A DNA stretch of 64,000 nt, from assembly GCF_002858675.1 (NCBI RefSeq), contig NZ_PJZF01000002.1, forward strand, positions 310,001 through 374,000, written 5' to 3'. Below, in pieces: positions 26,876-37,465 of this stretch (within the stretch, counting starts at the first letter, position 1; the number at the start of each line of letters is the position of its first letter). The DNA comes from Chimaeribacter californicus. Its GTDB lineage: Bacteria; Pseudomonadota; Gammaproteobacteria; Enterobacterales; Enterobacteriaceae. The notes under the pieces were generated by a model. That model had not been told where the DNA came from. It searched no databases and saw nothing but the letters and a program-made list of their open reading frames with translations. The position numbers and the translations under genes were made by a program.

Positions 26876-28525
26876 TTATCCCTCCATGCCACTAATGGTG
26901 ATAATGTCGTCATCCGCCCTAGCGCTGTAAACTTTCTGGGCGCCCTCATAAAATTTTATTTCACTACTGGATTTAGCCTGTTCCGCAATCAGTTCAATCA
27001 TTTCATCAAGCAATACAATTGCGCTCTTGTCATATTTATTAGGGCGATAACCATTATTCAGTTTAGTCAATAGCTCAAATAAATTAAGCCCGATACGAAA
27101 AGGTAACAGCGGCTTTTCCCCCACTTTTAGATGAATATTGAAATAAGTTGGGTGAGCAGTGTTTTTCCTGAGAATGGCATCCCAGTCCGGTTTCAGCGCG
27201 ACAGGTGCGGTGATTTTAACTCCACCAAACTCGCCTAAAAAGAATTCATCTTTTTGCGTAATTAATTCAGGAGCTTTGCGGTTTGCGTAGCGCTGGATAC
27301 CCGCAATAAGCTCGAAAGAATAAAATCGATTCAATGACCTTTTCTGCTCTAGGTTTCCAGTATAGTTTTTATGTAGATGCCAGATTTTCGAATAAGACTC
27401 AAAAATTATTTCATTAAAAAATGCTGAAAATTTTCTATGGTAATCATTTCCCAATGATTCATATTGTAACAACCAGAACATTCGAATTAAGGAGGCTGCA
27501 TCCCCTGCTTTAACGTCCTGGCGATCAAACTTAATGTGCAATTTCCCAAGCTCTATTAAGAAATCATCTAGCTCGGGATCAGGCAAGCCAAGCTCATAAC
27601 GTAAAATGAATTGATCTAGCTCATAGGTATGTAATCTAGCAGGATCAAAATCAGAAATTTTTCTGATTAAATCGTTTTCTAAGTTGTTAAAGAGGTTATC
27701 AAATAGGTAATCCGGCCCCATGAGCAAATGATGTATAAAATCTAGCAGCGTTCTGGTGGTAACAAACTGGTCTTTAATTAATCGAGCCTTAAAGAGTTGT
27801 GTGATCAATACGTCTTGTACGCCTGACATGCAAAGCAACTTGAAATTAACGACTTCTTTTAAATCAGGATTAATTGATTCATCTCTCCTAAAAATGAAAT
27901 GGAAAAGATTACTGTCATCATCGCAAGTTAAGTTACTTAATAACTGCTTAATAAATGGTGAGTACTGTTTACTTTCATCAAAATGAAATTTAGGATACTG
28001 TTCGAAGTCAAAAAATGTACAATTTCCATTTTGATAAGGCCGACTTTCATTCTGTTGCTTCAATAAGAATGAGTCAATCGCAGAACGGATGGCTTGATGG
28101 CAGTCAGCACCTTCTCTAGCAAAATTAGCGAGCATGCCCGTGTTGATTCCGACGAGCAACGGATGTGACTGTTGGTGATGATTCCCAAATAACTCGTTTA
28201 AAGCTTCAATAGCTGATTGTTGCGGAGCGAAACTATGTGTGGCATCCAGATGAAAATTAAATCGTTGTTGATTGCGTGGAGCAGACTGACATCGGGTTAA
28301 AATTTCAGATTTTCCATCACCACTACTGCCACATAGAAAAATGATTTCTCCAGGCATCGCTACATCCAAGTGACGTTGCAGATCAGTCTCAATGTCCTGT
28401 TTAACAAAGAGTTGTTCTTTTAGCCGATCGAAATTATCCTTTTGCCGCTGTGTCACTGTCGTGACGGAAAACGACGATGATTTCGCAAGTACACCCAACG
28501 CTTTACGTAATGTGATTGCGCTCAT
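26876..28525 (-). CDS. dptF: DNA phosphorothioation-dependent restriction protein DptF
   Basis: 549 aa with a P-loop, GSSGDGKS at residues 66-73, and the typical opening ALGVLAKSSSFSVTTVTQRQKDNFDRLKEQLFVKQDIE. DptF is a probable ATPase/helicase of the restriction complex. It is the promoter-proximal gene of dptF-G-H-membrane protein-DGQHR. No TACG-N10-CGTA motif is seen upstream, so modification and restriction operons may be controlled differently. Confidence 0.92.
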   Translation of the reverse strand: MSAITLRKALGVLAKSSSFSVTTVTQRQKDNFDRLKEQLFVKQDIETDLQRHLDVAMPGEIIFLCGSSGDGKSEILTRCQSAPRNQQRFNFHLDATHSFAPQQSAIEALNELFGNHHQQSHPLLVGINTGMLANFAREGADCHQAIRSAIDSFLLKQQNESRPYQNGNCTFFDFEQYPKFHFDESKQYSPFIKQLLSNLTCDDDSNLFHFIFRRDESINPDLKEVVNFKLLCMSGVQDVLITQLFKARLIKDQFVTTRTLLDFIHHLLMGPDYLFDNLFNNLENDLIRKISDFDPARLHTYELDQFILRYELGLPDPELDDFLIELGKLHIKFDRQDVKAGDAASLIRMFWLLQYESLGNDYHRKFSAFFNEIIFESYSKIWHLHKNYTGNLEQKRSLNRFYSFELIAGIQRYANRKAPELITQKDEFFLGEFGGVKITAPVALKPDWDAILRKNTAHPTYFNIHLKVGEKPLLPFRIGLNLFELLTKLNNGYRPNKYDKSAIVLLDEMIELIAEQAKSSSEIKFYEGAQKVYSARADDDIITISGMEG

Positions 28526-28968
28526 AACCGAATGTTCTCTAATAATAAATAATAACTATTTTATATAAATAATTTCATTATCTCTACCCTACTTTGTAAG
28601 GTTTTTATTAGTGTTGCTTGCCCCATTTAGCCAGGCAACTAAGCACTGCATCCCAACATTCTGTCGAAAATTTATATCGGAGAGGCGTATAGGCTACTCT
28701 GCTTTGACGTTTCACATTCAGTCAATTAGTTAATGTTACAGAATTTTCTTGTGTTTGATACCCATCTATATGGGCTTAAGGCGTATATCCAGAGTTATGT
28801 TCTCGTTAGCTCGTCTGCTACCCCAAAACAGATTTCGTCCAATTAACTAGCTTCAGGTCATAACTCTAAGACATGACTGTTGACTTTAATCTGAATACCT
28901 TTCCTTTGCCCCTAATGACTTGAATAACATGAGCGGTCGCAAAGACCAATAATCCCCAACCCCCAAAA
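28526..28968. other. AT-rich noncoding gap between dptF and leuX
   Basis: No supported gene and no recognisable integrase or integrase fragment next to the tRNA. The left 90 bp, very AT-rich (ATAATAAATAATAACTATTTTATATAAAT region), probably hold the dptF promoter. The rest shows no feature I can name. Confidence 0.5.
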
Positions 28969-28996
28969 ACAAAAAAACCACCTCGCGGTGGTTTGA
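28968..28996 (-). terminator. leuX rho-independent terminator
   Basis: On the minus strand, AAACCACC-GCGA-GGTGGTTT is followed by TTTTGTTTTT. It lies 15 bp past the tRNA 3' end. Confidence 0.88.
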
Positions 28997-29010
28997 TTGT
29001 TCATACTCGA

Positions 29011-29095
29011 TGGTGCCGAAGGCCGGAATCGAACCGGCACGCCTTGCGGCGGTTGATTTTGAATCAACTGCGTCTACCGATTTCGCCACTTCGGC
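29011..29095 (-). tRNA. leuX: tRNA-Leu (CAA anticodon)
   Basis: 85 nt starting GCCGAAGTGGCGAAATCGG and ending in encoded CCA. The acceptor stem GCCGAAG/CTTCGGC is complete, the variable arm is the long leucine type, the T-loop reads GGTTCGAATCC, and the anticodon loop TTCAAAA gives CAA. It matches E. coli leuX in nearly all positions. leuX is a well-known island insertion site in enterobacteria, and the Dnd island lies on its 3' side. Confidence 0.97.
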
Positions 29096-29333
29096 ACTGA
29101 AGTAGTATGCGGAAAACGGGTGCATTATACCTGCCCACGATCGCCATGCAACTGTTATCCCTTTTGTCTCCGCTTAAGTGACGAAAAATTCAGCGCTTCA
29201 TCATCCTGCCCCACCGGGCGTGCGCAACGCGGGCGTGAGGATTGTTCACACTTTTTTTAGTATCGGCCGCATTTTCTGCCTGCCAGATGCGGCAGTTGCC
29301 ATTATGATATTCGCCACTTGTCTCTTGCCTCTC

Positions 29334-30482
29334 ATGGAAACCAGATTGGCTAAATTACTCCCCTCTTTATTGCTCGGGCTGGTCGCGGCGGCGTTGCCAA
29401 TGCGTGGCTTTGCCCAGGCGCAGCTGACCTCGCAGGTCGTGGACAGCTTTGCAGAGCACATTTTCTATAACAGCGGTGCGATGGGTATGGCGCTGGTGGT
29501 GATTGATAACAACCAGCAAGTGTTCCGCAGTTATGGGGAAACCCAACCGGGTAATGACCTGCGCCCGCGGCCGGACTCGATGATCCGCATCGCCTCGCTG
29601 ACCAAGCTGATGACCGGCGAAGTGATGGTGAAACTGGCGGATGAAGGTAAAGTCCGGCTGGTGGATCCGCTGAAAAAATATGCACCGCGCGGTGCCCGTG
29701 TGCCTGCCTATAATGCGCGCCAGCCGATTACCCTGCTGAACCTCGCCACCCACACCAGCGGCCTGCCGCGTGAGCAGCCGGGCGGCAAGGCCGGGCGCAC
29801 GGTGTTTACCTGGCCGACCGAGGCCAACCGCTGGCAATACCTGCGCTCCGCCAAGGTTACCGTGCCGCCGGGCGTGCATGCCGCTTACTCAAACTTAGGC
29901 TATGACCTGCTGGCCGATGCGCTCTCCAACGCCACCGGTAAGCCCTACCCCACGCTGCTGCGTGAGAAAGTCACCGGCCCGCTCGGCATGGTCAACACCA
30001 CCTTCACGCCCACGGCGGCACAGTGCGCCCGGCTGATGGTCGGCAAAGGCAGCAGCGCCTGCCGCAGCACCCTTGCGGCGGCGGGCAGTGGCGGCGTCTA
30101 CTCCACGCCGGAAGATATGCAACGCTGGATGCAGCAGTTCTTAGCCTCTAACGGCCGTGCGCCTTCAATCGTTGCCACGCGTGATCAGACCATGTACTTC
30201 CGCCGCAGTGAACTGGTGTCACTGAAAGGCATGGACGTACCGGGTCAGGCGGATGCGCTCGGGCTGGGCTGGGTGACGATGGCCGCGAAAAACGGCCGCC
30301 CGGCGATCATCCAGAAAACCGGCGGCGGTGGCGGGTTCATTACCTATATGGCGATGGTGCCGAAGAAAAACATCGGCGTGTTCGTGGTGGTGACGCGCAC
30401 CGAACTGACGCGCTTCACCAATATGAGTGACGGGGTAAACGATCTGGTGACGGCGCTGGTGAATAACAACAGCCATGACTGA
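29334..30482 (+). CDS. ampH: Penicillin-binding protein AmpH (DD-carboxypeptidase/endopeptidase)
   Basis: 382 aa from the ATG at 29334, which gives a proper signal peptide (METRLAKLLPSLLLGLVAAALPMRGFAQ); the reading frame is open 156 bp further upstream but that part looks noncoding. Class C beta-lactamase-like motifs: S88-L-T-K, Y185-S-N and K328-T-G. Sequence follows E. coli AmpH closely (IFYNSGAMGMALVVIDNNQQVFRSYGETQPGN, GFITYMAMVPKKNIG). It trims and recycles peptidoglycan in the periplasm. Confidence 0.93.
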   Translation: METRLAKLLPSLLLGLVAAALPMRGFAQAQLTSQVVDSFAEHIFYNSGAMGMALVVIDNNQQVFRSYGETQPGNDLRPRPDSMIRIASLTKLMTGEVMVKLADEGKVRLVDPLKKYAPRGARVPAYNARQPITLLNLATHTSGLPREQPGGKAGRTVFTWPTEANRWQYLRSAKVTVPPGVHAAYSNLGYDLLADALSNATGKPYPTLLREKVTGPLGMVNTTFTPTAAQCARLMVGKGSSACRSTLAAAGSGGVYSTPEDMQRWMQQFLASNGRAPSIVATRDQTMYFRRSELVSLKGMDVPGQADALGLGWVTMAAKNGRPAIIQKTGGGGGFITYMAMVPKKNIGVFVVVTRTELTRFTNMSDGVNDLVTALVNNNSHD

Positions 30483-30500
30483 CGCGTGACTTATATACCT

Positions 30501-30580
30501 ACAGCAACTCACAACGCCCAATAACAGAGGAAACAGTGGACGAGGTTCCCGGAGGGATGCCTCGCCCGCTGGTCGCCCCG
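30501..30580. repeat. 80-bp intergenic repeat with hairpin, copy A
   Basis: Copy A of a tandem-type repeat, 67 of 80 positions identical to copy B by hand count. Contains a hairpin with outer stem CGAGG/CCTCG (30541-30545 with 30560-30564) and inner stem TCCC/GGGA around GGA. Ends share ACAGCAACTCACAACGCCC and GGTCGCCCCG. Confidence 0.75.
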
Positions 30581-30650
30581 TGAGTCTCCAGACTTACCGC
30601 GACGCCCCCACAGCGGCCTATGCGCTTTTAGTCCTGTCGCAACATATCTC

Positions 30651-30730
30651 ACAGCAACTCACAACGCCCGCTATTAGGGGAAACAGCAGACCGGGTTCCC
30701 GGAGGGACGCCCGGCCTGCTGGTCGCCCCG
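30651..30730. repeat. 80-bp intergenic repeat with hairpin, copy B
   Basis: Copy B, offset exactly 150 bp from copy A. The outer stem reads CCGGG/CCCGG: two base pairs changed on both sides relative to copy A while the inner TCCC-GGA-GGGA stays identical. A decayed third unit may follow (GGGTATCGCCGAT repeated at 30730 and 30760). No gene in 30483-30805. Confidence 0.75.
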
Positions 30731-30805
30731 GGTATCGCCGATCCGGCAGCAACTGGCAACGGGTATCGCCGATCTGGCAGCGGCTATCGCCAAACTTATT
30801 GCAAT

Positions 30806-32047
30806 CTATACGCGCCCCGCCCTCTGCGCCCGGCGCTGGCTCAGCCCATACACAAACACCACCGCGAAACAGGCCATCGGCAACAGGTAGGAGATCGCCG
30901 TGTGGTAATGGTCCGCCAGTGCGCCCATGAAGTACGGCATAATCGCGCCGCCGACAATCGCCATGATCATGAATGAACTGGCGCGCTTGGTGTGAACGCC
31001 CATGTTCTTCACGCCCAGCGCGAAAATGGTCGGGAACATAATCGACATAAAGAAGAACACCGCCACCAGCGCAATCACTGACACGTTCTCAATACTCATC
31101 ACCACCAGCCCGCACAGCACGATATTCACCAGCGCGTAGAGCATCAGCAGCGTGGTGGCCGCCACGCGCCCCATCAGCCAGGTGCTGAAAAACCGCCCGA
31201 CCATAAAGCTGATCATCGCCACCGACAGCAGATACGAGGCGCTCTGGTTCGACACGTTATGCCAGTGCTCGGTGGCGTAGTTGATAAAGAACGCCCCCAC
31301 GCCGACCTGCGCCGCCACGTAGAAGAACTGCGCCACCACGCCACCGACAAAATGCCGGTGCTGCCACAACCCGCGCGGTGCTTCCCCCGGCACGTCGCCG
31401 CTCTCACGGATGTCCGGCAGCCGGGTGCGGCTGAACAGAAACGCAATCACCAGCACCAGCCCCGCAATCGCCACATAGGTGATCTTCACCGACTCCTGCC
31501 CGCTGCCCGGCGCCTGCGTGGCGGAGAAAAACAGCGTGCCGCCGATCATCGGGCCGATAAACTGCCCCAGCCCGTTAAACGACTGCGCCAGGTTCAGCCG
31601 CCGCTCCGCCCCGGCCGGGTCACCCAGCACCGTGGCATACGGGTTCGCCGCCGTCTCCAGGCAGCCCAGCCCGCTGGCAATCACAAACAGCGCCAGCAGG
31701 AACAGCGCAAAACTGTTGGCAGACGCAGCGGGCACAAACAGCAGCGCGCCCAGCGCATACAGGCATAAACCGACCAGAATCCCCGCTTTATAGCCTTTAC
31801 GGTCCATAAACAGCCCGGCGGGCAGCGCTACCAGGAAATAGGCACCGAAATAGGCCGCCTGCAACAGGCCGGACTGCGCCTTGGTCACATGCAACGTCTC
31901 CTGAAAGTGTTTGTTCAACACATCCAGCAGCCCATACGACAACCCCCACATAAAGAACAGACTGGTGACCAGCATCAGCGCCCAGCGCCCGCTGGTGGCC
32001 AGTTGGCCGGTATTGGCCGACAGTGACGCACTTTTATTGACTAGCAT
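30806..32047 (-). CDS. fucP: L-fucose:H+ symporter (MFS)
   Basis: 413 aa from the ATG at 32047, which follows AAGGAGTT. About 12 membrane helices; segments such as LFFMWGLSYGLLDVLNKHFQETLHVTKAQSGLLQAAYFGAYFLVALPAGLFMDRKGYKAG and LGCLETAANPYATVLG are those of the FucP/FHS family. It imports L-fucose. It is the last gene of the dehydratase-lactonase-SDR-mutarotase-fucP run, supporting a fucose substrate. Confidence 0.88.
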   Translation of the reverse strand: MLVNKSASLSANTGQLATSGRWALMLVTSLFFMWGLSYGLLDVLNKHFQETLHVTKAQSGLLQAAYFGAYFLVALPAGLFMDRKGYKAGILVGLCLYALGALLFVPAASANSFALFLLALFVIASGLGCLETAANPYATVLGDPAGAERRLNLAQSFNGLGQFIGPMIGGTLFFSATQAPGSGQESVKITYVAIAGLVLVIAFLFSRTRLPDIRESGDVPGEAPRGLWQHRHFVGGVVAQFFYVAAQVGVGAFFINYATEHWHNVSNQSASYLLSVAMISFMVGRFFSTWLMGRVAATTLLMLYALVNIVLCGLVVMSIENVSVIALVAVFFFMSIMFPTIFALGVKNMGVHTKRASSFMIMAIVGGAIMPYFMGALADHYHTAISYLLPMACFAVVFVYGLSQRRAQRAGRV

Positions 32048-32103
32048 GTTAACTCCTTGATCCAGGTTGGATAACGCATCATTGGCGCGTCCGGCGCGCC
32101 GGG

Positions 32104-34062
<1,959 letters not shown>

Positions 34063-34064
34063 CG

Positions 34065-35342
34065 TTACCCCCGGAAGCGGTACTGGTCGAGGGACGCAGC
34101 GTGCATCTCAATCGAGAAGCCCGGCGCGTGCGGCGGCATATAGGCCGCGCCGCGGATCTCACACGGCGTCACGAAATGCTCGTGCAGGTGATCCACATAC
34201 TCAATCACCCGCCCTTCATGCGTCCCGGCGATGCAGAGGTAGTCGATCATCGACAGGTGCTGCACGTACTCGCACAGCCCGACGCCGCCGGCATGGGGGC
34301 AGACCGGCAGGTTATAGCGTGCGGCCATCAGCATCACCGCCAGCACCTCATTCACGCCGCCCATCCGGCAGGCGTCAATCTGCACTACGTCGATCGCGCC
34401 ACGCATAATGAACTGCTTGAACATAATGCGGTTCTGGCACATCTCGCCGGTCGCCACTTTCACCGGCGCGACCGCCTCACGGATTTTACGGTGGCCTTCG
34501 ATGTCATCGGGGCTGGTGGGTTCCTCAATAAACCACGGCCGGGCGAAGGCGAGTTTGTTGACCCAGTCGATCGCCTCATCCACCTCCCACACCTGATTGG
34601 CGTCAATCATCAACTGGCGGTCGGGACCGATCACCTCGCGGGCGATGCGCACCCGGCGGATGTCATCTTCCAGGTCGCGCCCGACTTTGAGTTTGAGGAA
34701 GGAAAACCCGGCGTCCACCGCCTGCTGGCAGAGGCGGCGCAGCTTCTCATCCGGGTAGCCGAGCCAGCCCGCCGAGGTGGTGTAACAGGGGTAACCTTCC
34801 GCCAGCAATGTCTCGCGCCGTTGCGCCTGCCCTTCGGCGCGTTCGGTCAGCAGCCGTAACGCCTGCTCCGGCGTGATGCAGTCGGTGAGGTAACGGAAAT
34901 CGATACAACGCACCAGCTCTTCCGGCGACATATCCGCCACCAGTTGCCACAGCGGCTTGCCGCAGGATTTCGCCCACGCATCCCACACGGCGTTGATCAC
35001 CGCGCCGGTCGCCAGATGGATCGCGCCCTTGTCCGGCCCGATCCAGCGGAGCTGGCTGTCACTGGTGAAACGCCGCCAGAACGCGCCCATGTCCGCAGTG
35101 ATCGACTCCAAAGACTGCCCGACGATCTGGTGCTCCAGCGCCCGGATGGCCGCACAGCAGATCTCATTGCCGCGGCCGATGGTAAACGTCAGGCCGTGGC
35201 CGCTCAGCGTCGGGTCATCGGTTTCCAGAATCACATAGGCGGCGGAGTAGTCCGGGTCCGGGTTCATGGCGTCGGAGCCATCCAGCGCCTGCGAGGTGGG
35301 AAAGCGGATATCTTCAACGCGCAGGGCGGTAAACTGGGTCAT
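34065..35342 (-). CDS. L-fuconate dehydratase (enolase superfamily)
   Basis: 425 aa, close to the family's usual length. Motifs of mandelate-racemase-type enzymes: SFLKLKVGR (catalytic K-x-K near residue 220), the metal ligand in MIDANQVWEVDEA, the EEPTSPDD glutamate, and the GTHEGRVIEYVDHLHEHF segment typical of fuconate dehydratases. It removes water from L-fuconate to give 2-keto-3-deoxy-L-fuconate. First gene of the catabolic operon, opposite the GntR gene. Confidence 0.9.
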   Translation of the reverse strand: MTQFTALRVEDIRFPTSQALDGSDAMNPDPDYSAAYVILETDDPTLSGHGLTFTIGRGNEICCAAIRALEHQIVGQSLESITADMGAFWRRFTSDSQLRWIGPDKGAIHLATGAVINAVWDAWAKSCGKPLWQLVADMSPEELVRCIDFRYLTDCITPEQALRLLTERAEGQAQRRETLLAEGYPCYTTSAGWLGYPDEKLRRLCQQAVDAGFSFLKLKVGRDLEDDIRRVRIAREVIGPDRQLMIDANQVWEVDEAIDWVNKLAFARPWFIEEPTSPDDIEGHRKIREAVAPVKVATGEMCQNRIMFKQFIMRGAIDVVQIDACRMGGVNEVLAVMLMAARYNLPVCPHAGGVGLCEYVQHLSMIDYLCIAGTHEGRVIEYVDHLHEHFVTPCEIRGAAYMPPHAPGFSIEMHAASLDQYRFRG

Positions 35343-35366
35343 GGGTGCCTCGCTTTCAGGTCTAAT

Positions 35367-35410
35367 GGTCAGGCCACTGACCGGCTAAAAAGAGCCTGAA
35401 GGTCAGGCCA
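35367..35410. promoter_or_regulatory. Paired GntR/FadR-type operators
   Basis: GGTCAGGCCA occurs at 35367-35376 and 35401-35410. The first copy is part of a perfect inverted repeat GGTCAG-GCCA-CTGACC (35367-35382). Both resemble FadR-subfamily sites (TGGTC-N-GACCA) and lie between the fuconate dehydratase and the divergent GntR gene. Confidence 0.65.
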
Positions 35411-35586
35411 ATTAGGTTGGAAATGTTATTGCTTACCCGGCGGCGGGGTTTGCTAAGATGGGCACCGGCTGCACAAAACATCATCAACGCGGATTCAGTT
35501 TTTACACGCCGATAACAATTCCTCAAGGGCCACAACCGGGAATTGGTGGCTGAATCGCTTAACCGACCACAGGGAGACGGGCCACT

Positions 35587-36342
35587 ATGCCGATTACCAG
35601 ACTGGAAAACCCGCGGCTTTACCGGCAGATAGCCGATCAGCTGCGCGGGCTGATTGAGAAAGGGGAATTTCCGCCCGGCAGCCGATTGCCGTCGGAGCGC
35701 GATCTGGCGGCGCAAATGCAGGTGAGCCGGGCGTCGGTGCGGGAGGCGCTGATTGCGCTGGAGGTGGTGGGGCTGGTGGATGTGAAAGTCGGCAATGGCG
35801 TGATTGTGCGCCACCCGCCGATCGTGGCTACACCGGAGCCGGTGATGGCGCAAGCCGGGCGCGGCCAGTGGGGCGAACTGGACGAGGAGCTGGGGATTGA
35901 CCTCGACCTGAACAGCGAGCTGCCGCCTTTTTCGCTGTTACAGACCCGCCGCCTGATCGAGCCGGAAACCGCCGCACTGGCTGCGCGTTACGCCAGCGCG
36001 GAGGAGCGCGCCGCCATCCGCGCCGCCTACCTGCGCAACTGCGAGGACAACCGCGCCGGATCGGAGACGCACCCCGGCGACCGGCTGTTCCACATCCGTA
36101 TTGCCCAGGCCAGCGGCAACCCGGCTTACGCGTTCATCATCGGCCACCTGCTCGGCCACCGTTACGGCAGCATGTTCCGGGTGTTGCAGCGTAATTACAC
36201 GCCGGAGGATATGCCGCACCGCTCCGAGCAGGAGCACCGGGCGATCCTTGATGCCATCGAGGCGGGGGATGCCGCGGGGGCGCGGCGGGCGATGAAGGCG
36301 CATCTTGATGCAGTGATAGCGGTGTTTTCGCGGCAGGGGTAG
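35587..36342 (+). CDS. GntR/FCD-family regulator of the L-fucose operon
   Basis: 251 aa. N-terminal winged HTH (GEFPPGSRLPSERDLAAQMQVSRASVREALIALEVVGLV, residues ~27-66) and a C-terminal FCD domain with the metal-binding D/H pattern (DRLFHIRIAQASGNP and EQEHRAILDAIEAGD). Similar in layout to UxuR/ExuR. Divergent from the fucose genes; probably represses them until a pathway intermediate binds. Confidence 0.87.
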   Translation: MPITRLENPRLYRQIADQLRGLIEKGEFPPGSRLPSERDLAAQMQVSRASVREALIALEVVGLVDVKVGNGVIVRHPPIVATPEPVMAQAGRGQWGELDEELGIDLDLNSELPPFSLLQTRRLIEPETAALAARYASAEERAAIRAAYLRNCEDNRAGSETHPGDRLFHIRIAQASGNPAYAFIIGHLLGHRYGSMFRVLQRNYTPEDMPHRSEQEHRAILDAIEAGDAAGARRAMKAHLDAVIAVFSRQG

Positions 36343-36368
36343 GCGGCCCTGCTGCCGCCACTGGGGTT

Positions 36369-37340
36369 AAGTGGATTGTTTCGGTTGTTGATGAGATGGC
36401 TTATTTCGGTTGCTCATGTGCGGTGGCCTTTTGCTTTTGGATTGAGGTTGGTTGCGTTGGCAAACGCCTGCATTCCTTCTGCGGCTCCGCTGCCGCCACC
36501 GCGCAAGGGGCGCGTAGGCGCTCGCCCCTTGCATCCCCGCGCCTTGGGTGATCCGGCAGAATTATTGCCCGCGTAGCGGGTTCCCTCCTTCGGCCTCCGG
36601 GCTAATCGGGCCGGGACAGACACGCTCCCAGCGTGGCTGTCCCTCTCGCGGGGAAGATTCGCCCCATCCCTGGGGCTCACCCCTTCGGGGCCAACGCTTC
36701 GCGTTGTTCAAATTGGCTCCCGGCCAATTTGTCCATGCCCGCTCACCCGGCCCTGCGTCCTCGTCGGCAATAATTTAATGCCCCCACCAGACTGCAAATT
36801 CTTGGCTATGTAAGGAAAGAGTAGATAAGGCTTTTTTAAAATTTGTGAAGAATGCAGACACGTTGCCGCATGAAAATTCGGTATGAGAGCAAACACGCCG
36901 AGCGACTTAAAACCTCCCCCTATTATTTCCTCACAGACTTATTGGTTTGCAAAAGTGGTGGGGGCGTAAAAATCATTGCCGAATGGAGCCGCAGGGCCGG
37001 GCGAGTACACCGAACATCCAATAATCCCCACCTACTATTTCCTTACATACCCAAAGATTTGCAGTTCGGTGGGGGCGTAAAAATCATTGCCGAATGAAGA
37101 CGAAGGGCCGGGCGAACGGGCATGGATGCCCGTGAGAGTCGCAGCCACGCCGGGAGCGTGTCTGCGGCGGCCCGATCAGCCCGGAGGCGGAATGAGGGGA
37201 CACGCGGGAGCGTGCAATGATTCAGCCAAACCACCGAAAGCGCACGGGTGCAGGGCCGGCGCGCCGGCAGGCCCCGCTCGGTTGAGGCTCAGTGAGCCAG
37301 GTAGACAAATACACATAAACAACCGAAACAATCCACTTTA
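36369..37340. repeat. ~970-bp palindromic repeat element with terminal inverted repeats
   Basis: Noncoding region between the GntR gene and lptG. Its ends are inverted copies of GTGGATTGTTTCGGTTGTT (36371-36389 and 37320-37338). Long stretches of the left arm (about 36590-36830) are inversely similar to the right arm (about 37020-37210), sharing segments such as GCCTCCGGGCT and CAGACACGCTCCC. A roughly 90-bp module (T-C-C-T-T-ACATA ... TTTGCA ... GGTGGGGGCGTAAAAATCAT) occurs twice directly (36920-37010, 37035-37125) and once inverted (36715-36835). Short frames inside are not convincing genes. It resembles a MITE-like or genomic repeat family. Confidence 0.7.
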
Positions 37341-37419
37341 CGCCCGGTGGCGGCCACGAAGCCGCAGAAAGACACCGGGCATGCGCCAACGCCACATCCC
37401 CCCCTCCCCCATAAAAAAC

Positions 37420-37447
37420 AAAAAAGCCCCATCCCGGGGCTTCTTTC
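37420..37447 (-). terminator. lptG terminator
   Basis: Stem AAGCCCC/GGGGCTT with a 4-nt loop; minus strand continues into TTTTTTGTTTTTT. It ends the lptF-lptG transcript. Confidence 0.85.
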
Positions 37448-37465
37448 TACTTCGGCAGAAGAAAA

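Noticed and set aside
29178-29333. Upstream extension of ampH
   Set aside because: Would place a 52-residue non-homologous stretch before the signal peptide; the start at 29334 gives a normal AmpH.
30501-30780. CRISPR-like array
   Set aside because: Only two long, diverged units with internal hairpins and no spacer regularity or cas genes.
36414-36680. Short frames inside the palindromic element
   Set aside because: They follow the inverted repeats in several frames and strands, with no ribosome sites; typical of repeat DNA.
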